Position numbers and translations under genes: made by a program
Shown: in pieces, positions 32,822-42,026 of the stretch
How the letters are laid out: each line of letters opens with the position of its first letter
Numbering within the stretch: position 1 is the stretch's first letter
The notes under the pieces: generated by a model
The model's database searches: none
What the model was told of the DNA's origin: nothing
What the model saw: the letters and a program-made list of their open reading frames with translations, nothing else
NCBI GenBank assembly: GCA_902801805.1
Contig: CADCJP010000002.1
Span: forward strand, 1 to 64,000
Direction of reading: 5' to 3'
Source: an uncultured Erysipelotrichaceae bacterium
GTDB taxonomy: Bacteria; Bacillota_I; Bacilli_A; RFN20; CAG-826
DNA length: 64,000 nucleotides

Positions 32822-34405
32822 TTATTTCCTCACATAATCATCAAGTTTGGAATACATTTCACTAATTGCTTTATCAATTGTTCTTTGACCGGTAAAGATC
32901 CATGGTGGGATGGAAGCAACAGCTTCACGGATATCCGCACTACCAGAGAATGGCGCATCAACAAATTTAACCCAGCCTTTAGCGTCGTCGATGTAATGAT
33001 TTAAGTTCACATCAGCGGTTTCAGCACGAATCATGTCGGTTGTTGATAATGATTCTCTAGCTTGGTCTAGCCATGTCGCATAGTCTTCTTCATAGAATTC
33101 ACTGTCTTTAACGACATTAGCCCACATACCGCCTTCTTTTTCAGCATAGGCACATGTTGGATAATAACCAGTCTTGGAGCAGAAATAGCCATTAGCGTAT
33201 TTACTTAAGAATTTAATTAATTGCCAGGCGGCAACGCGTTGTTCGCGTGAACCTTTATCTAATAAGGCTAAGTTAGCACCTTGAGAAATAACGAATTTCT
33301 TATCAGCGTTAACATATGGAACTGGCGCAGCACCAATTTCAAATTTGTTACCAGCAGTAGCATCGTTAGCAACACCAGCGGAGCTACCTAAGGTCATGAC
33401 TGTTTTGCAAGCTTTGAATGGATTGCTACCATATTTAGCTTCGTTCCAGTCAGCAGGAATACCAAGAACGTTCTCGTCATAGAGTTTCTTGAGTTGAGTT
33501 AAACCAGTTCTTGTTTCTTGAGAATCAAAAGCTAAATAACCTCTCTTTGTGGCTTTATCAAATTCAGTATATTTACCACCGTTTTGACGGACGTTAGTAA
33601 TGAATAAGTTAGCTTGTGAGTCGTAAGAGAATGGTTTGAATCTCTTTGTGGCATCATTGAAATCAGGAGCGTAGATGTCTCTTAAGTCTAAGACTGTCTT
33701 GCCACTATCGTTTTTGATTTCTTTACCATAGAGATTGTTATCTTTAAAATAAGCGAGGATGTTTTTACCAACTGTTTCTAATTCATCGTATGAAGCAGGA
33801 ACATAAATTTTATCTTTTAAGTCATCCTTATTCGCACAATATTCAAAGAATGATTTGTTATAGACTAAAACTTCAGTGGATTTGTTGAATGGGACGCCTA
33901 AGGTATAACCTTTGCCGTTTTCATCAAATTCCACGCTTTGGTTTTCCACCATATAGTCGTTATAGAAATCAGAGATTTTGAATTTTTGACCCTCTGGTTC
34001 AAATGTTGGATTATGGACATCGTTTTCGAAATAGTAGTCTAAACGCACGATGATGTCACTTTTAACATATGAAGCAAAGTGGTCTGGATAGCCAACGACA
34101 ACGTGAGGATAAGCACCTTTAGTCGCGGCAAGAGTGACAGCTTTCAAACATTCAGGATAGCTGGATTTGCTTTCGTATTCGACTTTAACACCTGTTAAAC
34201 GTGTGAATTCGTCTAAAACGTCATCTAAAACATCGTTAATCGCAGAGCCAAAGCCCGCCCACATTTGGATGGTTTGACCTTTGACATCAACATTAAAGTC
34301 TAAATCGTAAGCGAAGTTGTTTCTATTAGAACCACATCCCGCCAAAAGGGATGTTGCCATTGCAAGAACAGGAAGTCCTAATGCTGTTTTGTATGATTTT
34401 TTCAT
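32822..34405 (-). CDS. CUT1-type ABC transporter substrate-binding lipoprotein (second copy)
   Basis: The 527-residue lipoprotein (LAMATSLLAGC, Cys near residue 24) is built like a carbohydrate-type extracellular binding protein: DVKGQTIQMWAGFGSAIN (first strand with the xWxG segment), LDEFTRLTGVKVEYESKSSYPECLKAVTLAATKGAYPHVVVGYPDHFASYV, then FNKSTEVLVYNKSFFEYC and the late QGANLALLDKGSREQRVAAWQLIKFLSK. It is about 40% identical by eye to the upstream binding protein and about 100 residues longer than usual members. The permease genes lie upstream in the same operon. A sugar, glycerophosphodiester or nucleotide-derived ligand is possible. Confidence 0.88.
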   Translation of the reverse strand: MKKSYKTALGLPVLAMATSLLAGCGSNRNNFAYDLDFNVDVKGQTIQMWAGFGSAINDVLDDVLDEFTRLTGVKVEYESKSSYPECLKAVTLAATKGAYPHVVVGYPDHFASYVKSDIIVRLDYYFENDVHNPTFEPEGQKFKISDFYNDYMVENQSVEFDENGKGYTLGVPFNKSTEVLVYNKSFFEYCANKDDLKDKIYVPASYDELETVGKNILAYFKDNNLYGKEIKNDSGKTVLDLRDIYAPDFNDATKRFKPFSYDSQANLFITNVRQNGGKYTEFDKATKRGYLAFDSQETRTGLTQLKKLYDENVLGIPADWNEAKYGSNPFKACKTVMTLGSSAGVANDATAGNKFEIGAAPVPYVNADKKFVISQGANLALLDKGSREQRVAAWQLIKFLSKYANGYFCSKTGYYPTCAYAEKEGGMWANVVKDSEFYEEDYATWLDQARESLSTTDMIRAETADVNLNHYIDDAKGWVKFVDAPFSGSADIREAVASIPPWIFTGQRTIDKAISEMYSKLDDYVRK

Positions 34406-34425
34406 AGGATTCTCCTTTCTTTAAC

Positions 34426-36057
34426 TTATTTTTTTGCTGGTTTCTTATAGTCGGAGCAAGCTTTAAAGACAGCGGTTAAAGCTTTATCAGCGGTGTCATA
34501 AGGATTACCAGTCATTAAATAACCTGGAATCTTATCAACTTCTTCACGGATATCAGCGGAACCACGGAAACCTGGATCAACGAACTTGGTCCATTTGGAA
34601 TCTTGACCATTATAGATTTCGTTATTCACTCTTGCGGAATCAAGTTGTAAGAGTTCAGCATCACTATGGAAGTCACTATCTAAGTAACCTTGATATTCAT
34701 CACTTTCGAAAGCTTGCTTACATGATGGATAGTAACCTGTTTCAGCAGTGAACAAGCCGTTAGCTTGTTGTGATAAGAAGACCATCAATTTCCAAGAAGC
34801 CACTCTTTCGGCATCTGTACCCTTATTGAATAAACCTAAGGATGTACCTTGAGAAATGACGTATCTGTGTTCTAAATCTTTAACTGGAACTGGCGCACAT
34901 TTGGTTTCAATACCGGATTTAACGATATTGCTTAAACCAGCTGTAGAACCAACGTTCATGACAGATTTATAAGCTTTGAAAGCATCAGAGCAGTATAAGC
35001 TGTTCCAAACGCTTGGGATACCCATCACTTTGGTATCGAATAAGTCTTTGAGCATTTCGCCAGCTTGTAAGACTGCGGCTTTATTGTCATCATCGTAGAA
35101 TGTGACATAACCACGACCTGTTGCTTCTTTATCAACTTCAGTATATTGAGCACCATATTGTCTCACTAAAGTGATGAATAAGTTAGCGGTCGCGTCATAG
35201 GTGAATGGACGGAAGTCATCTTCAGTGACAGCAGTTAAGTCAAAGATAATATTGAGTTCTTTGGAAGCAACTTCTGCAGATGTGGCATACCAGTTACCAT
35301 CTTCGGCTAAGATTTTGCCATCAGTAGCACCGACTTTGAAGCCGGATTTCATAAAGTTAATGATTTCGGTACCAACACTCTTAACTTCAGCCCATGTTTG
35401 TGGAACGAAGATTTTATTTTTAAGAGCGTCTTGTTTAGAAACCCAATCAAAGAATGTGTTGTTATAAACCATGACTTCGGTGGATTTATTGAATGGGACA
35501 CCTAAGACATAGCCTGTACCATCTTCTTTATATTCGAGTGTTTCGTTTTCAATGGTATAGTCCTTATAGAAATCTTGATAATTCATTAATTGGATACCAT
35601 CTTTAGCAAAACGGATACCATTTTGTGTATAAGCACCTTCGGCTTCACCACGTAAATGGTCATTAGCAAGTAAGCCGTCTAAACGAAGAAGAATATTACT
35701 CTTAATGTAACTTGCGAAGTGATCTGGATAACCATTAGCGATATTTGGGAACTTACCTGATGTAGAAGCTAAGTTAATAGCCTTCAATAAGTTTGGATAA
35801 CCGCCTTTGGCTTCGTACTCGACTTTAATACCAGTTTTCTTGGTAAATGTTTCGAGTAATTCATCCATTGTGGTATTAACTTTTGCACCGAAACCTGTCC
35901 ACATTGTGATGGTTACACCTCTAGTATCGACGTTAACATCGAGACTATCGGTATTTGCGTCACCAAGCACAAATGCTTGTTGGCAAGCACTTAAGGATGC
36001 TAATGCGCCAACTGCGAGAGGTAAAAGGAGCAATGAGGATAATTTTCTGATTTTCAT
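34426..36057 (-). CDS. CUT1-type ABC transporter substrate-binding lipoprotein (first copy)
   Basis: I start at the ATG 36055-36057 (MKIRKLSSLLLLPLAVG), preceded by AAAGGA, giving 543 residues. The lipobox ASLSAC is followed by a segment starting DTRGVTITMWTGFGAKVN. The family's early strand, TKKTGIKVEYEAKGGYPNLL, NGYPDHFASYIKSNILLRLDG, VPFNKSTEVMVYNNTFFDW and VISQGTSLGLFNKGTDAERVASWKLMVFLSQQANG follow in the same order as in the second copy. The pair suggests one transporter served by two receptors, or a receptor that acts as a heterodimer. The ligand cannot be read from the sequence. Confidence 0.88.
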   Translation of the reverse strand: MKIRKLSSLLLLPLAVGALASLSACQQAFVLGDANTDSLDVNVDTRGVTITMWTGFGAKVNTTMDELLETFTKKTGIKVEYEAKGGYPNLLKAINLASTSGKFPNIANGYPDHFASYIKSNILLRLDGLLANDHLRGEAEGAYTQNGIRFAKDGIQLMNYQDFYKDYTIENETLEYKEDGTGYVLGVPFNKSTEVMVYNNTFFDWVSKQDALKNKIFVPQTWAEVKSVGTEIINFMKSGFKVGATDGKILAEDGNWYATSAEVASKELNIIFDLTAVTEDDFRPFTYDATANLFITLVRQYGAQYTEVDKEATGRGYVTFYDDDNKAAVLQAGEMLKDLFDTKVMGIPSVWNSLYCSDAFKAYKSVMNVGSTAGLSNIVKSGIETKCAPVPVKDLEHRYVISQGTSLGLFNKGTDAERVASWKLMVFLSQQANGLFTAETGYYPSCKQAFESDEYQGYLDSDFHSDAELLQLDSARVNNEIYNGQDSKWTKFVDPGFRGSADIREEVDKIPGYLMTGNPYDTADKALTAVFKACSDYKKPAKK

Positions 36058-36083
36058 AATCAATTTCCTTTCTAATTATTTTA

Positions 36084-37016
36084 TTAACCTTTGATGCCGC
36101 TTCTTGAGACACCGCGCATAATATATTTTCTAAAGATAAGGAAGAAAATAAATAATGGGACGGTAGCGAACAAGGAGCCGGTAATTCTAGCTGGGATATC
36201 GTTAGCGAATTCACCAGTGAATTGGCTCATTAAGCCGTTAGAGACTAAGAGCATGCTGTGGTCGATACCCATATTCTTTAAGACCGCGTTGCTACCAGAG
36301 GCAACAAGTGTTGGCCAGATATAGGCGTTCCACGCACCCATCAAAGAGAGAATCAAAATTGTGACGATCGTTGGCATAGCGATTGGAATCATACATTTCC
36401 ATAAGTATTGGAAATGCCCATAACCATCGACTTTTGCCGCGAGGAACAACTCGTTAGGAATTTGTTGGAATGTTTGACGGAGATAGAAGATGTAGAAAAC
36501 ACTAACACCGTGTACCAAAATCAAAGCGGCGAAGGTATTAGCCCAACCGAGCATTTGAGTGGTTTGGTAGTTTGTCATCATCATCATTTCGCCTGGAACC
36601 ATCATTGTTCCTAAGAGGATGGTGAATAAGATGTCTTTACCTTTAAAGTTAACACGCGCGAACGCGAAGGCCGCGAGGACGCTGGTCACGACGGTAAAGG
36701 CAGTTGAGAAAACAGCAACGATAATGGTATTCAAATAGAATGTACCGAAGTTAAAGTTACCTCTGAAAACTTTACTAAATTGTTCAAAGGAGAAGTTGGT
36801 GCTGTTTAAATAGAAAACTAATTGACCTGATAATTCTTCGTTTTCGAAAGCTTTAGTGCTCTTGAAAGAAGTAATAATCATGTACCAGAATGGGAATAAG
36901 ATGAATAAACCCACGATGGTGAGGAATGAATAAAGAAGGACTTGGGTAATAATTTTACGAGCCTTATATATTCTTAATTGCTTTTCACTAGCGAAATATA
37001 CTTCATGTTCAGCCAT
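36084..37016 (-). CDS. ABC transporter permease, MalG-like (CUT1 family)
   Basis: The 310-residue protein has six membrane helices. The first is VLLYSFLTIVGLFILFPFWYMIITS with the SFKS motif after it, and later come VVTSVLAAFAFARVNFKGK and GTMMVPGEMMMMTNYQTTQMLGW. The cytoplasmic EAA loop reads AAKVDGYGHFQYLWKCMIPIAMPTI and couples to the ATPase. LSLMGAWNAYIWPTLVA is the C-terminal conserved helix. An uncommon run of five methionines (PGEMMMMT) lies in the pore-side loop. It pairs with the MalF-like permease 17 bases upstream. Confidence 0.92.
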   Translation of the reverse strand: MAEHEVYFASEKQLRIYKARKIITQVLLYSFLTIVGLFILFPFWYMIITSFKSTKAFENEELSGQLVFYLNSTNFSFEQFSKVFRGNFNFGTFYLNTIIVAVFSTAFTVVTSVLAAFAFARVNFKGKDILFTILLGTMMVPGEMMMMTNYQTTQMLGWANTFAALILVHGVSVFYIFYLRQTFQQIPNELFLAAKVDGYGHFQYLWKCMIPIAMPTIVTILILSLMGAWNAYIWPTLVASGSNAVLKNMGIDHSMLLVSNGLMSQFTGEFANDIPARITGSLFATVPLFIFFLIFRKYIMRGVSRSGIKG

Positions 37017-37033
37017 ATTAAATTACCTCCCTT

Positions 37034-38119
37034 CTAGTAATGGACTCTGTTCTTACTGACCGCGAATTGCACAACAGTAATCGCTAAGACGATTAAGAGC
37101 AAGATAACGCAGCCCGCCGCACCACGGCCAGCTGCTGAGTCAGCAGTTGAGTCAATTAATTTAACAATATAACCAACAACGGTAATCCATTCTGATTGGT
37201 CAGAACCACCGAAGTTCTTACTACCACTACCGAACAAGGCGATAACTTGTGAATATGATTTACAAGCACCGATGAATGAGGTGATGGTAATGTATAAGAT
37301 TTGTGGTGATAAAAGTGGCACAGTAATTTTTCTAAAGATAGTAAATTTACTACTGCCATCAATTCTCGCTGCATCGTAATATTGTTTATCAATCGCGGAT
37401 AAGCCAGACATAAAGACTAAAATCTTAAATGCTAAACCGTTCCAAATCGCATAAATAACGATAACAGCGAACATGTTCCATCTGTTGGCGTAAATATCTA
37501 ACCAGTGTTGCGCATCGACACCAAACATATGGAGGAATACGTTAATAAAGCTACCAGCCGAAGAGGAGAACATGGCGTTAAAGACCATACCTAAGGCGAT
37601 AGTGTTTGTGACGTAAGGTAAGAAGAAGATTGTTTGGTACAATCCCTTCAAAGGCTTAATAGCGTTTAAACAAACCGCTAATAAGAGACCAATAACAATT
37701 GTTAGTGGCACGGAAATAATAACGATTAAGCCAGTATTGCCTAATGCTCTCAAGAACACTGGGTCAGTTAAGACCTTAATATAGTTTTCAATACCCCAAG
37801 ATAGGTGAATACTGCTTCTCGTATTTTGTAGTGCAGCGATGTAGTTTGTAATAACAAATGAACTACCTGAGTTACCAACCCAATAGAAATTGTTCACAAA
37901 CGACATAACAAATGTATTGAGGATTGGATAGATCATGAAGAGGATTAAGAAGATTAAAGCCGGAATTAAAGCAATCCAGCCCTTAGCCCATTCTGGCATG
38001 ATGAAAGCATGCTTCTTTGTTCTAAGCTCTTTTTTAACTGAAATGCCTAAGCTTTCTAACTTAGCATCCCAATCAACTGTTTGCATTCCGTTTGGATTAT
38101 TGTTCAAAGTATTTTCCAT
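37034..38119 (-). CDS. ABC transporter permease, MalF-like (CUT1 family)
   Basis: The 361-residue protein has about 50 cytosolic residues, then helix 1 (WIALIPALIFLILFMIYPILNTFVMSF) with an external loop, then five further helices (TGLIVIISVPLTIVIGLLLAVCLNA; TIFFLPYVTNTIALGMVFNAMF). The EAA loop is DAARIDGSSKFTIFRKITVPLLSPQILYI. It is the partner of the 36084-37016 permease and of the ATPase, whose stop codon is 14 bases upstream of its start. The ribosome-binding site is weak, so translation may be coupled to the ATPase gene. Confidence 0.92.
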   Translation of the reverse strand: MENTLNNNPNGMQTVDWDAKLESLGISVKKELRTKKHAFIMPEWAKGWIALIPALIFLILFMIYPILNTFVMSFVNNFYWVGNSGSSFVITNYIAALQNTRSSIHLSWGIENYIKVLTDPVFLRALGNTGLIVIISVPLTIVIGLLLAVCLNAIKPLKGLYQTIFFLPYVTNTIALGMVFNAMFSSSAGSFINVFLHMFGVDAQHWLDIYANRWNMFAVIVIYAIWNGLAFKILVFMSGLSAIDKQYYDAARIDGSSKFTIFRKITVPLLSPQILYITITSFIGACKSYSQVIALFGSGSKNFGGSDQSEWITVVGYIVKLIDSTADSAAGRGAAGCVILLLIVLAITVVQFAVSKNRVHY

Positions 38120-38135
38120 AAAGAAACACTCTTAA

Positions 38136-39593
38136 CTATTTAATCCTTTCTCCAGATTCTTCAAACACGTAGAAACGTTTTGGTTTGAAATTAACATTAT
38201 CTTTTCCTTCAACATCTTTCCAATTTTCGACTGGAATAATAATTTTCAATGAACTCTTTTCTTGACCGTGAACTTGACCAATCATGGAAACGTCACGTCC
38301 CACTCTTTGGACATATTCAACAACCACTGGAACGCCGCCTTTTGGATCAATGGTGAAGGCTTCAGGACGGATACCAATCTTAACGGTTCTGTCTTTCTTC
38401 ACCACTTCTTCTTCATATTCGACGTTTTCTAATTCAGGATTTTCTAAGGCATGAATTTCTTCTTCATTTTTGCCTTCTTTTCTTTCTGGGTGTTTGTTTA
38501 AGTCAGCAAGATAATCGTCTAAGGATAAGTCTGTACCTTTAACGACGGTCTTTTCTTTCTTCACTTTGCCGTGGTATTCACCTTCATACTCTTTGCCTGT
38601 ATCGAAGACTTTACCATCGATGTAAAGTTTGCCACCTTTGATTTCGCCATCGAAAACGTTAATCGCTGGTGAACCTAAGAATTTAGCAACGAATAAGTTA
38701 ACTGGTTCATCATAAACTGTTTGTGGAGCATCGATTTGTTGAATGACACCGAAGTTCATAACGACGATAACATCGGAAATGGACATTGCTTCTTCTTGGT
38801 CGTGTGTAACGAAGATTGTGGTAATGCCAGTTTCTTTTTGAATTCTTCTAATTTCTTCGCGAGTTTGTAATCTTAAACGAGCGTCTAAGTTAGATAATGG
38901 TTCGTCTAATAACAAAACACGTGGTGTCTTAGCAAGGGCACGCGCGATAGCAACACGTTGTTGTTGACCACCGGATAATTCACGTGGCTTTCTTTCTAAG
39001 TATGGCTCAATATCGACTAAACGCGCCATCTTATGTGCAATGGCGTCCTTTTCGACTTTTGATAAACGGGTTTTAGTTACTTCTTTGTATTTCTTTGGAT
39101 CAGCAGTCTTTAATTCCTCGAGAGCTTTAGTGGCTTCTTCAAGAGCCTTTTGAGCTTCTTCAAGTTCTTTTTGTGCTTCTTCCACTCCTTCGTTAGCTTT
39201 CATCGCTTTCTTTAAAGCAGATTTAGCTTCGTTGACCCTTGTCTTATTTGCGTCAAGTGGTCCAGGGAAACGGACATTGTCCAATGGGAAGGTGATATTT
39301 TGTTTCACTGAGAAATGTGGGTATAAGGCGTAGTTTTGGAAAACTAAACCAATGCCTCTATTTTCTGGTGGAACAGAAGTGACGTCTTCATCACCAAACC
39401 AGATTTTGCCATCAGTTGGTTTATGGAGACCAGCAATCATGTAAAGAGTTGTTGATTTACCACAACCAGATGGACCGAGAAGGCCTACAAGCTTACCATC
39501 AGGCACGACAAAAGACATGTCGTTAACAGCGGTAGTTTGAGAACCTTTCTTACCAATAAAAGTTTTAGTAAGATGTTCGATTCTTACTTCCAT
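38136..39593 (-). CDS. ABC transporter ATPase (MsmK/UgpC type) with coiled-coil insertion
   Basis: The 485-residue ATPase powers the CUT1 transporter. Walker A GPSGCGKST is at residues 40-48, the Q-loop Gln at 86, the signature LSGGQ at 206-210 and Walker B VLLLDEP at 226-232, followed by the TOBE-type C-terminal domain. In MalK-like proteins Q-loop and signature are about 50 residues apart; here they are 120 apart. The extra stretch (about residues 108-180) is charged and helical: EGVEEAQKELEEAQKALEE and a KALEELKTADPKKYKEV tail. A second acidic insertion lies in the TOBE domain (residues of about 365-400). Some mollicute UgpC-like ATPases are also over-length. AGGAGG precedes the ATG. Confidence 0.93.
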   Translation of the reverse strand: MEVRIEHLTKTFIGKKGSQTTAVNDMSFVVPDGKLVGLLGPSGCGKSTTLYMIAGLHKPTDGKIWFGDEDVTSVPPENRGIGLVFQNYALYPHFSVKQNITFPLDNVRFPGPLDANKTRVNEAKSALKKAMKANEGVEEAQKELEEAQKALEEATKALEELKTADPKKYKEVTKTRLSKVEKDAIAHKMARLVDIEPYLERKPRELSGGQQQRVAIARALAKTPRVLLLDEPLSNLDARLRLQTREEIRRIQKETGITTIFVTHDQEEAMSISDVIVVMNFGVIQQIDAPQTVYDEPVNLFVAKFLGSPAINVFDGEIKGGKLYIDGKVFDTGKEYEGEYHGKVKKEKTVVKGTDLSLDDYLADLNKHPERKEGKNEEEIHALENPELENVEYEEEVVKKDRTVKIGIRPEAFTIDPKGGVPVVVEYVQRVGRDVSMIGQVHGQEKSSLKIIIPVENWKDVEGKDNVNFKPKRFYVFEESGERIK

Positions 39594-39662
39594 ATAAATT
39601 CCTCCTAATTATATGCTAGAAGTTCACGCCTTTATATTAGCACAAGAAAAAGAGACTAATAA

Positions 39663-39680
39663 AGTTTTTATTAAAAAACT
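39663..39680 (-). terminator. Weak AT-rich hairpin after the second RDD gene
   Basis: AGTTTTT (39663-39669) pairs with AAAAACT (39674-39680). TTTATTAG follows on the minus strand. It lacks G and C and is a poor terminator candidate. Confidence 0.3.
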
Positions 39681-39702
39681 ATATATAGGTCAAAAATCGG
39701 TG

Positions 39703-40869
39703 TTATTTTTTGTCTTTAAAATGTGGGTTAGTATAGACGATATTTTCCTCGTTTAAAGAGTCATGGTTTGCTTGTACTTTATTGACGTAATCCTCGACAT
39801 CTTTTTCCGCTTCTAATTCGTCATTTATATTATCAAACCAAGTGGATGCTCTAGCGTCCACCACTAATGTTCCAGCGAGAAAATCATGAAGGGCTTTATT
39901 GTCTTTTGTGAAGACCACAAAGAGGAATGAAGCGAGGATGAATAATGAGATTCCAGCGAAGGCCCAAATGGAAAAACCGGCAAAAAATACCACAATTATG
40001 GTAAATAACATTGGGAATAAGACTCTTGGTAATAACTGTACTCTTTTATATTGATAGCCAAGTTTATTTACAAGGCATATGTGCATGACTTTCTTACCAA
40101 TTGTCTCACCATTTTTGAAGAATAATGGGATGACAAAATAGAAGATAGCGAACGATAAAATAATCGTGATTACTAATGGCAAAGTCACACCATATAAAGC
40201 GTATTTGTTGTAATCATTTTGTAGTTTAGATAAGGAAGTGAGATCACTTAAAGCGTAATAATAGATATATCTAAGCGTTGCGCCCTTTTCACTCTCTTTT
40301 ACTTCCTCATCGCTCATATAAAAATATTGTCTGAGCTGTTTTTTGCCAGCGTCCGTTAATGGCTTAGTGCCATTTTCACTGACTACTGGAATAGCGAATT
40401 CATTATATTTAGGTGTTTCACCATCAAGAGAATAAGCAAATAATGTTGGCCCCACTATTTTGACTAAACTTGGACGAGCGTCTAGCTCTTTTTGAGCATA
40501 CTTATTTAAACCATCTTGTTGACCATAAATAAAGATGTTAAACCAATAGATATCGTAGTCTTCTTGATTCTTGTTTACTTCCTTAAAATAATACTCATGA
40601 TAGAAGTTATAAAACTGCTCCTGATAATTTAAATAATTATCATATTCATAAGGAGCAAGGTTTTCTTTTTCTAATTTCATTAAGCCGGAATCAACAATGG
40701 TCTGATTATAATCATCCTTATAACCTTTCGCAGGATTAATGTTGCTCGCTAAAGTGGATATACCTAAAAAGATACCCGCACCTATAAAGATGACGAGGAC
40801 GAGATCAATAATCGCCGCGAATGTTCTAGAGAATAGAGGCGCATTAACAATGTTTTTGACTTTAGCCAT
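39703..40869 (-). CDS. RDD-family membrane protein with large extracytoplasmic insertion (second of pair)
   Basis: The 388-residue protein begins with FSRTFAAIIDLVLVIFIGAGIFLGIST, the RxxAxxIDxxL start of RDD proteins, and ends with IGKKVMHICLVNKLG (second RDD element), VLFPMLFTIIVVFFAGFSIWAF and KALHDFLAGTLVVDA (third element, HDxLAGT). Between helix 1 and helix 2 about 180 residues of Tyr/Glu/Lys-rich sequence face outwards (NLAPYEYDNYLNYQEQFYNFY). RDD proteins are usually 150-200 residues. It overlaps the upstream RDD gene by 8 bases. Function unknown; ion antiport is reported for some RDD proteins. Confidence 0.82.
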   Translation of the reverse strand: MAKVKNIVNAPLFSRTFAAIIDLVLVIFIGAGIFLGISTLASNINPAKGYKDDYNQTIVDSGLMKLEKENLAPYEYDNYLNYQEQFYNFYHEYYFKEVNKNQEDYDIYWFNIFIYGQQDGLNKYAQKELDARPSLVKIVGPTLFAYSLDGETPKYNEFAIPVVSENGTKPLTDAGKKQLRQYFYMSDEEVKESEKGATLRYIYYYALSDLTSLSKLQNDYNKYALYGVTLPLVITIILSFAIFYFVIPLFFKNGETIGKKVMHICLVNKLGYQYKRVQLLPRVLFPMLFTIIVVFFAGFSIWAFAGISLFILASFLFVVFTKDNKALHDFLAGTLVVDARASTWFDNINDELEAEKDVEDYVNKVQANHDSLNEENIVYTNPHFKDKK

Positions 40870-41992
40870 GGTGTTCGTCTCTTTCTTTCATCACTAACAA
40901 AGCTTGTTCATAATGGGCTTCATCTTCATAGATTACACTATTCTTTTCAAGTTTAATAACAGCGGTACCTGCGACGATATCGTGCAAAGCACGTCGACGT
41001 GGAGTGAAGACTAGTATACCCATAGAAACAAGGAGTAAGAACATCGCCACTAATAATTGGTAATAGAGGCTATTAACTAAGCAAATATAAATAATTAAGC
41101 CTAGTAAAGGTACGGCTCTAAGAAGAGTCCTCCACTTCTTTACTAAGTAACCTTTATCATCAGTGACACCTAATGAAAGAATACGTTTACCAATGGTTTG
41201 TCCAAATGGAGATAATAAAGGTAATAAGACATAGAAAATTAAGAATGTTGGTAAGAATGAAATCAGCATCAAAACGATATTCGTATTCTTAATCGTATCA
41301 TTAGCCTTTCTAATGGATTTTTGATTATAGAAGACTTTAATTGCATCACTATACATATCATTCAACTTTTTCGTTAATCCTAACTCGTTTTTAAGGCGTT
41401 TTACCTTGCCCCCAGTTGTTTGTACTTCCTCAATAAAATCAGGGCTTATAACGCCAATTTTGGTGTAGTCATTTTCTTCCCCGTTTTTTTGATAAAGGAA
41501 ATAATCACTATGACCGATTTCTCCTGGCTTAGGTAAACCTAATATTTCTTCATTAAAGAAGGACACAGTGTAATAGCTTTCTGGTAAATAGTAGCTACCA
41601 TTGATCTTAATTTCTTTATCAGTATCTAAAGAAGCTTTTAAGCCTTCTTGAATGTTATTACCAGTTAAATAGGAACAGTAAAAATAAGACACACTATCGA
41701 TAATTAGGGATTGTTTCTCTTCCACTAAAGTGAGCATTTCATTACCGCTATAAGCGACATAGCCGTTTTTCTCATCTTCTTTAGCGAGTTTAGAATAACG
41801 GATATGCTCATCGATTAATGCATTAGCGTTACTATAGCTCGTACCACTCTTACCTACTATCACGCCCGCGATAGTAAAAATAATTAAGGATAATAATATA
41901 TAAATCGCCAAATCTAAAGCCGCAGCGCCGATTCTGCTCACCATTTTTGGCAATTGATATTGTTCGATTGGTCTATTAGATTTATCTACCAT
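40862..41992 (-). CDS. RDD-family membrane protein with large extracytoplasmic insertion (first of pair)
   Basis: The ATG at 41990-41992 (MVDKSNRPIEQYQL) gives 376 residues. An in-frame ATG nine codons further out would start before the likely transcription start. RDD elements are SRIGAAALDLAIYILLSLIIF, IGKRILSLGVTDDKG and ALHDIVAGTAVI. A 180-residue external insertion again separates helix 1 from helix 2 (NEMLTLVEEKQSLIIDSVSYFYCSYLTG). The two proteins are tandem duplicates. The ATG sits at or near the predicted +1 of its promoter and has no Shine-Dalgarno sequence, so the mRNA may be leaderless. Confidence 0.8.
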   Translation of the reverse strand: MVDKSNRPIEQYQLPKMVSRIGAAALDLAIYILLSLIIFTIAGVIVGKSGTSYSNANALIDEHIRYSKLAKEDEKNGYVAYSGNEMLTLVEEKQSLIIDSVSYFYCSYLTGNNIQEGLKASLDTDKEIKINGSYYLPESYYTVSFFNEEILGLPKPGEIGHSDYFLYQKNGEENDYTKIGVISPDFIEEVQTTGGKVKRLKNELGLTKKLNDMYSDAIKVFYNQKSIRKANDTIKNTNIVLMLISFLPTFLIFYVLLPLLSPFGQTIGKRILSLGVTDDKGYLVKKWRTLLRAVPLLGLIIYICLVNSLYYQLLVAMFLLLVSMGILVFTPRRRALHDIVAGTAVIKLEKNSVIYEDEAHYEQALLVMKERDEHHG

Positions 41993-41998
41993 GCTATT

Positions 41999-42026
41999 AA
42001 TATAGCACACATTTAACAAACAACAA
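41999..42026 (-). promoter_or_regulatory. Promoter of the RDD gene pair, overlapping the tuf terminator tail
   Basis: TTGTTG (42021-42026), a 16-base spacer and TATATT (41999-42004) lie on the minus strand. The ATG begins 7 bases after the -10. The -35 lies within the T-rich tail of the tuf terminator. Confidence 0.55.

Noticed and set aside
39607..39620. TATAAT before the ABC ATPase gene as its -10
   Set aside because: It abuts the AGGAGG, leaving no room for a leader that contains the ribosome-binding site; the true promoter is not clear.
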